Origin: Fidelibacterota bacterium
GTDB lineage: Bacteria; Fidelibacterota; Marinisomatia; Marinisomatales; UBA1611
Length of the DNA: 64,000 bases
Reading direction: 5' to 3'
NCBI GenBank assembly: GCA_018658715.1
Contig: JABHUQ010000090.1
Span: forward strand, 1 to 64,000
Positions 53,776-63,935 of this stretch are shown here, one piece after another; within the stretch, counting starts at the first letter, position 1, and the number at the start of each line of letters is the position of its first letter. Position numbers and translations under genes: made by a program. The notes under the pieces were generated by a model. It saw only the letters and a list, made by a program, of their open reading frames with translations. It was not told the origin of the DNA and searched no databases.

Positions 53776-54978
53776 TTAGACAATCTGCTTCAACGCAGAT
53801 TTTACTTTTTCCAGTCCATTCTGGATAATTTCAATATTGGTCGCAAAAGAAAACCTAATATAACCCGGAGCACCAAATCCATCTCCCGGTACTGTTACGA
53901 CCTGTGCACAGCCTAGAATATACTCAGAAATATCAAAAGAATCCTTCAAGATTTTCCCGTCTGCTTTGCGACCTAGATAAGATGAAAAGTCTGCAAATGT
54001 ATAAAATGCGCCACCCGGCATTTCGCATTTTACGCCAGGCAAATCATTTAATAATTGAACCATAACATTTCTTCGTTCTTTAAACTGGTCACGCATATCA
54101 GTTACACATGTTTGATCGCCAGTAAGAGCTTCAATTGATGCCTTTTGGCCAATTGAATTTGCACATGATGTTGCCTGCCCTTGAATCTTAGCCATTGCTT
54201 TAGTTAATACTTTATTCCCTGCAGTATATCCAATTCTCCAACCAGTCATAGCATACGTTTTTGACATACTTAGGCATGTTAATACTTCTGCACCGATTTG
54301 ATGGTCTCGATTTATTTTTTCAGTGCTAACAAAAGATTGTTCAAAAACAAGCCGCTCATAACATTCATCCGATATAATAACCCAATTATGCTTAACAGCT
54401 AAATTGAGTAATTTTATAACTGCCTGCTCACTCCAAACACCACCTGTTGGGTTAGATGGGGAATTCATAATAACCCCTTTAATATTTGGCGTTATTTTTG
54501 ATTCTAAATCATCAAAATCGGGCTCAAATTGTTTATTTGAATCTGTCTTGACAAAGATAGGTTCAGCATCAGCTAATCGAACCATTTCGGGAAATGAAAC
54601 CCAATATGGAGCAAAATTGATTACTTCATTCCCTTCTTGAAATAAAGCTTGGCAAGCATTATATAAACTTTGCTTTTCACCATTTGAAACTAAAATTTGA
54701 TCTAGTGTAAACTCCAATTTATTTTCACGTTTCAATTTCTCTATAATTGCCTCGCGTAATTCTATCATTCCTGGGCCAGCAGTGTATTTAGTAAAACCAT
54801 CATCCATGGCTTTTTTACCTGCATTTATTATGTGAGCTGGAGTATTAAAATCAGGTTCACCTACACCAAAATTAATTACTGGTATTCCTTTTGCTTTCAT
54901 TTCGGCTGCACGTGTGGCCATTTGAAGTGTAAAGGAAGGGTTTACCTTATGGACTCTGTCTGAAAGTTTAAACGTCAA
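53776..54978 (-). CDS. Class I aspartate-type aminotransferase
   Basis: GEPDFNTPAHI, MNSPSNPTGGVW, SDECYERLVF, LSMSKTYAMTGWRIGYTAG. Confidence 0.94.
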   Translation of the reverse strand: MTFKLSDRVHKVNPSFTLQMATRAAEMKAKGIPVINFGVGEPDFNTPAHIINAGKKAMDDGFTKYTAGPGMIELREAIIEKLKRENKLEFTLDQILVSNGEKQSLYNACQALFQEGNEVINFAPYWVSFPEMVRLADAEPIFVKTDSNKQFEPDFDDLESKITPNIKGVIMNSPSNPTGGVWSEQAVIKLLNLAVKHNWVIISDECYERLVFEQSFVSTEKINRDHQIGAEVLTCLSMSKTYAMTGWRIGYTAGNKVLTKAMAKIQGQATSCANSIGQKASIEALTGDQTCVTDMRDQFKERRNVMVQLLNDLPGVKCEMPGGAFYTFADFSSYLGRKADGKILKDSFDISEYILGCAQVVTVPGDGFGAPGYIRFSFATNIEIIQNGLEKVKSALKQIV

Positions 54979-56039
54979 AGTTTATGTTGACGCTTATGAT
55001 ATTTTGCTGAATTAAACTTAGCATCATTTGGGTCATCTAATTCTTCGGGGTTTTCTTTATTGAAGTTATCTTCTTCTTCAATTTCAAATTCTTCTGAAAG
55101 AACTCTTTTGCTTGAAGCTTTTTTGGGGTTTTTAGCTTTTCTTTTTGGTCTTGGTTTGGGTTTGGGTTTGGGTTTTGGTGTTGGCTTTTCTTTCTTGTTT
55201 GCCTTTCGTGATCGACGGGGTTTTGGTACATCTTCAAGACTAATGGATTCCATGTCTTCCGTTACATCCTCACCTATATCAGATGAAGATCCAAGTTCGT
55301 CTTGTTTCTTTGTTTCTGATTTAAGTTCATCTTCATCGAACTGAAATGACTCAGGGTTAAACATTCCGTAAATGGAGCCATACCCTCTGGTAATTCCATT
55401 CCCAATACCAATATAGTTTGGAAGAACAAAATTAGCCTTAAACTCTCCCATAAATGCGCCCCAGTTATTTTCATCAACAGGACGTGGGAAAAGAGATGTT
55501 ACTTTAACTTTTGTGAAGATTTTTTCTTCAGTTTTAACACCCATTTCACTTGCTATAAATAAAATATTTTGGCCAAGCAACCTATGAAGGAATGTTGGTT
55601 TCTCTTGATTTGTTAAGAACCGGTATTTCCCGCCAGTCATTTGATTTAACGCAACCCAAGGAGTAATAAAGCGGTATCGAATAAGTCGTTCAGATGGAAT
55701 AAACTGATTATCGCTATTTTCAACATCTGCACCAGCAACATCAAATGTAATATTTCCAAAGTCTAAATGACCCAACTTTTCAGCAAGTGATCTTACGGGA
55801 TCTGCGCCCTCGTTGATACCAATTATAAAGATTTGCTCATTCAAGATTTTAACTTGAACGCGAGGATATAAAAACTGTTCACGGTATGTCCCGTCCATGT
55901 ACGGAATAACAGGTTCTTTCTCAAACTGTCGCATAAAAACACCTTTTACTTGGTAAGGAGTTTTTCGTACTGGTTTGTCTGTTACAATTCTAACGGTTAC
56001 AGTTTCTACATTAGGATAATTAACGTCAGTCATATTCAT
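54975..56039 (-). CDS. Orphan Cas6(b)-like RNA-binding/endoribonuclease-fold protein with long KP-rich charged tail
   Basis: Body YPRVQVKILNEQIFIIGINEGADPVRSLAEKL ... WGAFMGEFKANFVLPNYIGIGNGITRGYGSIYG resembles Cas6b (EFxxNxxLPxYIGxGxGxxxGFGxV G-rich loop). Tail RKANKKEKPTPKPKPKPKPRPKRKAKNPKKASSKR. Confidence 0.6.
   Translation of the reverse strand: MNMTDVNYPNVETVTVRIVTDKPVRKTPYQVKGVFMRQFEKEPVIPYMDGTYREQFLYPRVQVKILNEQIFIIGINEGADPVRSLAEKLGHLDFGNITFDVAGADVENSDNQFIPSERLIRYRFITPWVALNQMTGGKYRFLTNQEKPTFLHRLLGQNILFIASEMGVKTEEKIFTKVKVTSLFPRPVDENNWGAFMGEFKANFVLPNYIGIGNGITRGYGSIYGMFNPESFQFDEDELKSETKKQDELGSSSDIGEDVTEDMESISLEDVPKPRRSRKANKKEKPTPKPKPKPKPRPKRKAKNPKKASSKRVLSEEFEIEEEDNFNKENPEELDDPNDAKFNSAKYHKRQHKL
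55153..55178 (+). repeat. TTTGGG-type tandem repeat (encodes the KPKPKPKP tail on the minus strand)
   Basis: GGTTTGGGTTTGGGTTTGGGTTTTGG read directly. Confidence 0.85.
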
Positions 56040-56071
56040 ATAGAAAAATTATTTACGTAGAACTTAAGGTG

Positions 56072-57322
56072 TTACATACTCATAGTGTCAAGAAATTCTA
56101 GATTACTTTTAGATCTTTTCATTCTTTCTAACATGAATTCCATCGCCTCTTCTACGTTCATTTCATTTAGTAATTTTCGAAGAATCCACATTCTACCTAA
56201 CTCTTTCCTTGATAGAAGTAATTCTTCCTTACGAGTGCCAGATTTGATAATATTAAAAGAAGGATAAATTCTGCGGTCACTCAATCTTCTTTCTAAAACA
56301 AGTTCCATATTCCCTGTTCCTTTAAATTCTTCAAAAATAACTTCATCAGCACGACTACCAGTATCAATCAAAGCTGTTGCAATAATAGTTAAACTTCCAC
56401 CTTCTTCTGTATTTCTTGCAGCCCCAAAAAATTGTTTAGGTTTTTTCATCGCATTAAAGTCCACACCACCTGATAATATTTTACCACTGTGAGGAGTCAC
56501 AGCGTTATGAGCGCGCGCAAGTCTAGTTATACTATCTAATAAAATTACAACATCTTCACCAAACTCGACCATTCGCTTTGCTTTTTGAATAACCATATCA
56601 GCAACGGATACGTGCCGTTCTGGCGGTTCATCGAATGTTGAACTCACAACCTCAGCATCGACATTTCGCTTCATATCTGTTACTTCTTCTGGGCGTTCAT
56701 CAATTAATAAAACAATTCGTTTTGTTTCTGGATGGTTTTTACTAATTGCATTAGCAATTTTTTGAAGTAAAACTGTTTTTCCTGTTTTTGGTTGAGCAAC
56801 AATTAGACCTCTTTGCCCTTTTCCAACGGGAGACATTAAATCCATGACTCGCATTGAATAACCTTTCTCTTCTACCTCAAGGCTAAATTTTTCTTCTGGG
56901 TAAAGTGGTGTAAAATTGTCAAACAAAATTGCTTTTCGGATATCTTCAGGCGGTCTGTCGTTAATCATTTCAACTTTTAGCAATGCATAAAAGCGTTCTT
57001 TCTTTTTTGGAGGCCTAATTTGTCCTGAAATAAGATGACCTGTTTTTAATCGAAATCTTTTGATTTGTGACGGACTCACATAGATATCGTCAGGGCCCGG
57101 CATATAATTAAAATTAGGGCTACGTAAAAAACCGTAACCATCATTCATAACTTCTAAAACGCCACGAGCGAATAATGCTCCGTCTTTTTCAGCTTGAGCT
57201 TCTAGAATTTTTACAATTAATTCCTGTTTATTTAGACTTGAGATTCCACCGTTTAGTCCTAATTCCTGAGCAAGCTTTGTCAGGTCTTTGATACGGAGAA
57301 CCTGCAGTTCGTTTAGATCCAT
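56072..57322 (-). CDS. rho: Transcription termination factor Rho
   Basis: [98 protein letters not shown]. Confidence 0.98.
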   Translation of the reverse strand: MDLNELQVLRIKDLTKLAQELGLNGGISSLNKQELIVKILEAQAEKDGALFARGVLEVMNDGYGFLRSPNFNYMPGPDDIYVSPSQIKRFRLKTGHLISGQIRPPKKKERFYALLKVEMINDRPPEDIRKAILFDNFTPLYPEEKFSLEVEEKGYSMRVMDLMSPVGKGQRGLIVAQPKTGKTVLLQKIANAISKNHPETKRIVLLIDERPEEVTDMKRNVDAEVVSSTFDEPPERHVSVADMVIQKAKRMVEFGEDVVILLDSITRLARAHNAVTPHSGKILSGGVDFNAMKKPKQFFGAARNTEEGGSLTIIATALIDTGSRADEVIFEEFKGTGNMELVLERRLSDRRIYPSFNIIKSGTRKEELLLSRKELGRMWILRKLLNEMNVEEAMEFMLERMKRSKSNLEFLDTMSM

Positions 57323-57418
57323 AAAATGGCACCTCTGCCGGTTTGTGATTAGTTAAATTTTGAAAGTAGAACTGTGTTCTGGGGAAAACGTGAAACCTAA
57401 ATTACATAAAAACTAACC

Positions 57419-58678
57419 TTAGTCAAAGGGAAAATGAAAATAGTCGAAAACTTCTGAAGCAAGGTAATGGCTCCCAAAAATGAGTCCAATTTCATCACCC
57501 TTTAATTCAGCAACACATTTTTTTATTGCAATATCGAATGACTGAAATGCTGTCCCGTGAATACCAAATGATTCCATTTTATTATACAAATCTAACTCAT
57601 TCATTAATAGTCCGTTTTTATCTGATACAAATGATAATGACTTAAATTGGCCCCTAAGTGTGTTACAAATAAGGTCTAATTCTTTATCTCCTTTCAAAGC
57701 AATAATCCCGCTAATTTTGCCTAGATGTATTTTTTTTAAATTTGATAATATTTTTTCGATCCCTTGCTTGTTATGAGATACATCATAATATATGGTTGGT
57801 TTTGAGTTAATTTTTTGCAATCTCCCCAGCCAATAACTCTTCGCTAAGCCTCTCTTTATTTTTAACATAGCCAAGTTTGGATTATACAAGAGAGCAGCTT
57901 CTATAGCTAATACGGCATTTTCAGCCTGAAAATCTCCAACAATTGGTATAAAATATTTTTGACCCTTATAACAATAATGCGTACCTGTCTCAAATAGTTC
58001 AACATGCGTAATCAACTTAGGATTAATGAATTTTATATTTACATCTTTTATAATACTCGCTTGTTCCAAAACCTTTTTTGCTTTATTTGTCTGCATAGAC
58101 GAAATAACAGGAGCTTCTTTTTTTATTATACCAGCTTTTTCTATTGAAATCTTTTCCAAAGAGTCCCCTAGTATTTCTCTATGATCTAGTGAAATGGGTG
58201 TAAAGACAACTATATTTGGTTTGATAATATTCGTAGAATCTAGTCGGCCTCCTAATCCAGTTTCTATAATAGCTAGATCAATATCATTATCTTTAAAATA
58301 TGAAAAAGCCATAGCAGTAATGACTTCAAAATATGTAGCATTTATTTCCGATATTTTAGCCTGATACTTAGCCATAAAATCAATAATATATGAATCTGGT
58401 ATATTTCTATTATTTATATTTATCCTTTCATTAAACTTTACAAGATGTGGGGATGTATAATGTCCAGTCATATAACCACTTTGACGGAAAATAGATGCGA
58501 TCATTTTTCCTGTTGAACCTTTTCCGTTTGTTCCTGCAATATGAATAGAATCAAAATAGTTCTGAGGATTATCGCACACATCCAATAATTTGATGGTGTG
58601 CTCTAAACCAAGTTTGATCTCTTCTCTTCTAAGAGCATAAAGATCTGAGAGTAAATCTTCAAGATGAGTGTAATTCAA
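57419..58678 (-). CDS. folC: Folylpolyglutamate synthase/dihydrofolate synthase
   Basis: HIAGTNGKGSTGKMIASIFRQSGYMTGHYTSPHLVKFNERI, ETGLGGRLDSTNI, YDVSHNKQGIEKIL. Confidence 0.94.
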   Translation of the reverse strand: MNYTHLEDLLSDLYALRREEIKLGLEHTIKLLDVCDNPQNYFDSIHIAGTNGKGSTGKMIASIFRQSGYMTGHYTSPHLVKFNERININNRNIPDSYIIDFMAKYQAKISEINATYFEVITAMAFSYFKDNDIDLAIIETGLGGRLDSTNIIKPNIVVFTPISLDHREILGDSLEKISIEKAGIIKKEAPVISSMQTNKAKKVLEQASIIKDVNIKFINPKLITHVELFETGTHYCYKGQKYFIPIVGDFQAENAVLAIEAALLYNPNLAMLKIKRGLAKSYWLGRLQKINSKPTIYYDVSHNKQGIEKILSNLKKIHLGKISGIIALKGDKELDLICNTLRGQFKSLSFVSDKNGLLMNELDLYNKMESFGIHGTAFQSFDIAIKKCVAELKGDEIGLIFGSHYLASEVFDYFHFPFD

Positions 58679-59540
58679 TCGTTTTAACTTTGTCTATAGA
58701 AAAATCTACAAATCGTTTAGCAACCTTTGAAAATTGACTTGGTAAATCAGTAACAAAACATTCAAGGTGACCATACGCATCTGATGGAGCCATTAATTCT
58801 TTTTCACTCAAAATTTGAATTACTTTTTGAGAAACTGCTTCCCCCGAATCAACGAGTTTAACATCTTTAGGCAAGACATTATAAATCGTTCTCTTTAAAA
58901 TAGGATAATGCGTACAACCTAAAATAACAGAATCAACTTTAGAGTCTATTAACGGTTTTAAGTAAACACGTGCAATATTTTCTGGTATTTCGCCTTCGAC
59001 CCATCCTTCTTCAGCTAAAGGAACAAATAATGGACATGCTTGATTTGTAACATGAATGTTTGACTGATACTCTTTCAATTTTATTTCATATGCGCCAGAT
59101 TGGATAGTCGAATGGGTACCTAAAACACCAATTTGATTATTTGTCGTTTCTTTAATGGCTTCTTCAACACCCGCTTCAATAACACCCTCAATTGGAAGTG
59201 AATGTTTGGAACGTAAATATTCTAACGATAATGAAGATGCTGTATTACAAGCAACAATGATCATTTTACAATTTTTAGAAATTAGAAATTCTGATATTTC
59301 TTGAGAATATTGCTGTATTAATTGTTGGCTTTTATTCCCATATGGGACTCTTGCTGTATCACCCACATAAATCATTTGTTCATATGGAAGTTGTTTTTTT
59401 AATTGATTCAGGACTGTTAACCCGCCAACACCTGAATCAAATATTCCTATGGGCCTAGAATCTGTCATATTATTCTTCGGCCAATAGTTTTTCTCGGGAT
59501 TCTTTAAAATGCCTAATCCCTTTATAAATTGATTCTGCAA
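58659..59540 (-). CDS. murI: Glutamate racemase (start probably near 59468, MTDSRPIGIFDSG)
   Basis: GIFDSGVGGLTVLNQLKKQLP, DTARVPYGNKS, VACNTASSLSLEYL, LGCTHYPILK. Confidence 0.94.
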   Translation of the reverse strand: MQNQFIKGLGILKNPEKNYWPKNNMTDSRPIGIFDSGVGGLTVLNQLKKQLPYEQMIYVGDTARVPYGNKSQQLIQQYSQEISEFLISKNCKMIIVACNTASSLSLEYLRSKHSLPIEGVIEAGVEEAIKETTNNQIGVLGTHSTIQSGAYEIKLKEYQSNIHVTNQACPLFVPLAEEGWVEGEIPENIARVYLKPLIDSKVDSVILGCTHYPILKRTIYNVLPKDVKLVDSGEAVSQKVIQILSEKELMAPSDAYGHLECFVTDLPSQFSKVAKRFVDFSIDKVKTIELHSS

Positions 59541-61005
59541 TTTCTTGTCTATAGGATGGTTTTTTTAAATTTGCTTCTTCTTTAGCATTCGAAATAAATC
59601 CAACTTCAACTAATACATTTGGCATACTTGCACCAATTAAAACATAAAACCCTGCTTGTTTTACTCCTCTATTTGGTGTTGATAGTCTTTTATCTAATTC
59701 CATTTGTATAATTGCAGCTAAATCTTCACTTTCTTTGGAAAAAGTACTTTGGGCCATAGTGGCCATAATTAAAGCTTCACCTGTAAGCTCTTCATATTTG
59801 CTATTAATATCTTCTAATTTTATTGCTGAATTTTCTCTAGACGCTACTTCAATCGCATCTTTGTTTTTACCAGGCCTTAATAAATAAGTTTCAAAACCTT
59901 GAACTTTTCTATTTGGGTTTGCATTCGCATGAATACTTACAAATAATTTACCATTTGCCTCATTTGCAATTTGTGTCCTCTTTCTAAGAGGAATAAAAAC
60001 ATCTTCTTCTCGAGTGTAAATAACTCTAGTCCGAAGATTTTTTTCAATTTGTCGACCAAGTCTCTTTACAATATCTAATGTAATATCCTTCTCTTTGGTC
60101 CCCTTCTTTCCTGTTGTTCCTCCATCTTTTCCGCCGTGTCCTGCATCCAAAACAATAGTGTCTAAATGCCAGCGCTCCTTAACAGACTCAATCCTTGCAG
60201 AACTTTTCCCCAACGGCGTACGTAAAGTAACTACAATTTCATCTGGATCCCTGCTTTGATAAAAATCATGACTTACGATTTTAGAACCCAATTTAAATGC
60301 AACTTGAGCCGATTGTCCTAATTGGTCTGCCTCAATTTGGCGAACAACACCCCTTGTTGGTGTTGTATTCATATTTAAAGTATCTATAAACCCCCCGGAA
60401 ACGGTCAAATAATACCATCCATTTTTATTCTCAAATGAACTAATACTTCTTTCGTCAAAAGTTTTTCGCGTTTTAATTCGTAAAATGGTTCCGTTAGATT
60501 TTTCCTCAATCGACATGCCAGTTATATTATAACCAACAACATCTACATCCAAAATTCCTCTTCTAGCATCATATGAAATTCCAGGCAATGCCGTTGCGCG
60601 CATAATATTTATAAAAGGTTCAATTGGTATATATAAATCACCTTCTCCAAATTGGGCATAACTTGGCATCTGGAATATTTGTTCATCGACTAAAACAAAA
60701 CTTGAGCTCCGAGAAAGTTTCACTCTTCTACCAGCAATATAAATTACAATTTTCCCTCTATCAGAATTTTCGTAAACCTTTAGAGATAGGGCATGGGCCA
60801 ATTCTTTTGCTGATACCATAACATCTTTAGACTTGGAATAAGTTTTAATTTCGGCTTCTGTTCCGGTGCTTTTGTTAAAAACACGGATTGAAGAATCTCC
60901 GAACAATAATGCTGAAAATAATAATATTCCCAAAATGATTTTATTTCTAAAAAACATAGTCCTGAATTTATCGGTGTATTTTACTGGGATACAATAATGG
61001 ACCAT
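59470..61005 (-). CDS. N-acetylmuramoyl-L-alanine amidase
   Basis: IVLDAGHGGKDGGTTGKKGTKEKDITLDIVKRLG, FVSIHANANPNRKVQGFETYLL, PNVLVEVGFISNAKEE. Confidence 0.94.
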   Translation of the reverse strand: MVHYCIPVKYTDKFRTMFFRNKIILGILLFSALLFGDSSIRVFNKSTGTEAEIKTYSKSKDVMVSAKELAHALSLKVYENSDRGKIVIYIAGRRVKLSRSSSFVLVDEQIFQMPSYAQFGEGDLYIPIEPFINIMRATALPGISYDARRGILDVDVVGYNITGMSIEEKSNGTILRIKTRKTFDERSISSFENKNGWYYLTVSGGFIDTLNMNTTPTRGVVRQIEADQLGQSAQVAFKLGSKIVSHDFYQSRDPDEIVVTLRTPLGKSSARIESVKERWHLDTIVLDAGHGGKDGGTTGKKGTKEKDITLDIVKRLGRQIEKNLRTRVIYTREEDVFIPLRKRTQIANEANGKLFVSIHANANPNRKVQGFETYLLRPGKNKDAIEVASRENSAIKLEDINSKYEELTGEALIMATMAQSTFSKESEDLAAIIQMELDKRLSTPNRGVKQAGFYVLIGASMPNVLVEVGFISNAKEEANLKKPSYRQEIAESIYKGIRHFKESREKLLAEE

Positions 61006-62816
61006 TAAAAATATGATTCTAATAATAATCCCGAACTCACTTCAGGGCGAATATTAAAGTGACTATTTTCCCAGGTGGATGATATACGAAAACTTAACCG
61101 ATATTGTTCCGATTTATATACCACCCTAACTCCCAGGTTATGCCCAATATATGATACCATTTTTGAGCGCATTTCACCTGGAAGATTAATATCCCAAAAA
61201 TAGATTCTTGTATCAAATGATTTTACATTTGAAGACGTCCAGTCAAAAACATAATTCACTTGAGATATTTGTTTGTCTAGTCGATAGTTGATTCCATAAC
61301 CAATAGATCCATTTACTTCTGTAACATTCAATTGTAATTTTGATTTTAAGTGGTTGGAATGTGTGTAGTACCCCGTAGCTTGATATCGAGTTGTCATATT
61401 ATTAGGATTAAAGTCCTCAGCTAAAAATCCGGTAGATGTGATTGTTTTATTTTCGTTCTTGACTCTTAACCTAATAGTAAGTTTCTTTCCCCGTCTTTCA
61501 TATTGAACTCCAGATTCAAATCCTGATTCGGGGTAAATATCTGGCGCCGAGTTTAATCTTTTTTTAAATATATCATTATAAAGCGAAAAACGATGATTGT
61601 TTATTTTAAATAGTATACTTTGATAGATCCCATTTTCACCATCAGATGTAGATGACCATTCCGTGGATGGGTTTGAGCGTAATGATGAATATTTGGGCTC
61701 TATCCTTCTGATTATACCTAAATATTTAAATAATTTAAAACTTGACTTAACACCCAATATAGATGCTTGTGTTTTATTATTTCCAATAGCTGTTTCACCA
61801 AATAAATCTATTATGTCTATTTTTGTATTGAAGTATAAAGATTGCCCAATTGCCCTAATCTGACTTTCATTTTCTATCCATTGTGCGTTTAAAACTGTGG
61901 CTCCAAATATATTTTTTTTGAATTCTTTCTCCCAATTCAAAATACTTGACTTTTCATTTAATGATTCTTTTCTAACTAATTCTGATTCTGATACATGAAT
62001 TCCTGTATTAAATATTTTCAATTGTCCGGTACTATCAATTTCACCATCTCTTTTAGTCTCCCCAATTGAAATCGTTATTCTGCCAAATCTATTATGTATC
62101 TGGGATACCACTCCTCTAATATTCCAATTTTCATGACTTGATTTATAAACCTGAAGACCTTTACCAATCCTAGACAATTGACTAAAACTCCCAATCCCCT
62201 TTTTTACTGGAACTGACCTCCATAATAATAAGCCATATCCATTATTTAATTGAAAATCGCCAAAAACAATATTTCCAAAACTGGTTTTAATATCTAAATA
62301 CATGGATATTTGATCTAATGCTTTTTCTTCAAAGGGGTCTCTTTCAACTAAAAAACCAAATTGGTTTTCTCCTCTATTTATTCTTCCAGTCAATCGAACT
62401 TGTAAATCATTTTTAGCGGTGAAATATTGTTTGAAAAAAATATCCGTGGGTAGTTTTATTTGATTTAATGTATTTAAAAACTCAACAAAGAGTTCTCCAT
62501 TTTCTGACAATTTATTAAGGGGAATAGACTGCGATTCATCATAAGACTTTAATAAAACAATATCACTTTCATCTAAAAACGAAAGTCCTTCAATATGATG
62601 AATAATTTTTAAATTTAATCCAGAATAGATATGTTCAATATATTCTAATGAAATAATGTCATCATCTGGTAATGGGTTTTCTTCCTCGCGATTGATTTGG
62701 GATAAAAATTGATTCAACCCCTGAGCTACACATAATTCACTTAGAAAAAGGAATAGTATAGTACATACTAATTTTATGGGAATACCTTCCAATGTTTTCA
62801 TATGAAATAATACCAT
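61005..62816 (-). CDS. Predicted outer-membrane beta-barrel protein (HHH/ComEA-like OMP family)
   Basis: N-terminal helical region, then FGNIVFGDFQLNNGYGLLLWRSVPVKKG and alternating beta-rich sequence ending in an aromatic residue (LLLESYF). Confidence 0.55.
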   Translation of the reverse strand: MVLFHMKTLEGIPIKLVCTILFLFLSELCVAQGLNQFLSQINREEENPLPDDDIISLEYIEHIYSGLNLKIIHHIEGLSFLDESDIVLLKSYDESQSIPLNKLSENGELFVEFLNTLNQIKLPTDIFFKQYFTAKNDLQVRLTGRINRGENQFGFLVERDPFEEKALDQISMYLDIKTSFGNIVFGDFQLNNGYGLLLWRSVPVKKGIGSFSQLSRIGKGLQVYKSSHENWNIRGVVSQIHNRFGRITISIGETKRDGEIDSTGQLKIFNTGIHVSESELVRKESLNEKSSILNWEKEFKKNIFGATVLNAQWIENESQIRAIGQSLYFNTKIDIIDLFGETAIGNNKTQASILGVKSSFKLFKYLGIIRRIEPKYSSLRSNPSTEWSSTSDGENGIYQSILFKINNHRFSLYNDIFKKRLNSAPDIYPESGFESGVQYERRGKKLTIRLRVKNENKTITSTGFLAEDFNPNNMTTRYQATGYYTHSNHLKSKLQLNVTEVNGSIGYGINYRLDKQISQVNYVFDWTSSNVKSFDTRIYFWDINLPGEMRSKMVSYIGHNLGVRVVYKSEQYRLSFRISSTWENSHFNIRPEVSSGLLLESYF

Positions 62817-63564
62817 ATTCTATTTTGTATTTTGACATTGCCAAAAATAAGCCGCCAGATATTATTCCGGGGTTTGACCCACTTCCTATTGCAACCCCGA
62901 AAAAAGGTGTTGGTGTATATGAAAAACCAAATTTTAGACTACCTTTATAAACCAAATCTTGTTCCCTAGAAAGATATGCTTTTATCTTATTTTCAAACTG
63001 ATAAATAAATCCGGCTGAAATTATCTGAGGTAATGCATCTTCACTTATACCAATTATAGGTTTATTAATATTTGTAATTAAACCTACAAAAGTAAAATTA
63101 TCAGATAAGGATGATTCCCACGATAACGTTAATCCTCCCGTTGAAGCATTGCCATAATTTTGAATAAAAATGGTATAATAATTAGCCGATATACCCCAAG
63201 CCAGCTTTTCCTTTAATCTGCCTGCTCCTATAAAAGAAACTGTTGATTCTTGATATAATTGGTTCCCAAAAGAATTAACCCCAAAACCTAAATGATATTT
63301 TTGTAATGGTACGCCGACCAACCACGATGATTCTCTTAAACTGGAGACACTAAACTTATTTCCAATTGTGCCTGAAAAATGAATATTTTTATTTAAGATT
63401 ATACTTCTAGGGTCATTTTGAGCTCCAAATCCATAACCGTTAATATTAATCACCGGATTTCCAAGGGCTAAGTTATAAGCAGAATTAGGGATCGATTCAA
63501 ATGCACAGAAAATGCGCGAAACACCAATCACACATATACAAAAAGTAATATTGATTAATCTCAA
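62737..63564 (-). CDS. Predicted outer-membrane beta-barrel protein (PorV/PorQ-like)
   Basis: Signal peptide, SAYNLALGNPVININGYGFGAQNDPRSIILN, beta-strand-rich. Confidence 0.5.
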   Translation of the reverse strand: MRLINITFCICVIGVSRIFCAFESIPNSAYNLALGNPVININGYGFGAQNDPRSIILNKNIHFSGTIGNKFSVSSLRESSWLVGVPLQKYHLGFGVNSFGNQLYQESTVSFIGAGRLKEKLAWGISANYYTIFIQNYGNASTGGLTLSWESSLSDNFTFVGLITNINKPIIGISEDALPQIISAGFIYQFENKIKAYLSREQDLVYKGSLKFGFSYTPTPFFGVAIGSGSNPGIISGGLFLAMSKYKIEYGIISYENIGRYSHKISMYYTIPFSK

Positions 63565-63599
63565 TTGATTTGTTACATATAAAATAGATTTAAATATAC

Positions 63600-63635
63600 A
63601 AACGCCCCATCTCGAATAATCGAGTGGGGCGTTTA
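63600..63635 (-). terminator. Strong intrinsic terminator
   Basis: AAACGCCCCA-t-CTCGA-ataa-TCGAG-TGGGGCGTTT near-perfect stem downstream of the 71-aa membrane ORF. Confidence 0.85.
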
Positions 63636-63659
63636 TTTATGTACTTGTGGGGTACCGTT

Positions 63660-63875
63660 TTATTTTTTCTGGTACCACATTACCATGACGGCTAATGCAA
63701 GCAGCCCGGCAAATCCCGCATCACCAAATTGGGACATTACTCGACCAATGCCGGCAATAACTCCAAAATAGTCGTCAAACAGAATGCCAACGACGATCCC
63801 AACCACAATCAAACTTTTAGAAAGTTCAGTGAGTAGTCCTAACCATTCGTTAACAACGTCTAAAGCTTTGCGCAT
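63660..63875 (-). CDS. Small (71 aa) membrane protein
   Basis: Two hydrophobic segments; ATG preceded by an AGGAGG-like site (tttcctcctatt on +). Confidence 0.75.
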   Translation of the reverse strand: MRKALDVVNEWLGLLTELSKSLIVVGIVVGILFDDYFGVIAGIGRVMSQFGDAGFAGLLALAVMVMWYQKK

Positions 63876-63935
63876 GTTTTTCCTCCTATTTTAACATAGT
63901 GATCAACCCAAAAGGGCCTGACATTATGTCTATGA

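Noticed and set aside
55060-55344. Gly/Leu/Phe-rich plus-strand ORF
   Set aside because: Antisense shadow of the KP-repeat tail of the Cas6-like gene.
54975-57322. CRISPR array accompanying the Cas6-like gene
   Set aside because: No regularly spaced direct repeats were seen by eye in the flanking intergenic regions, which are very short; no cas1/cas2 or effector genes in the window.
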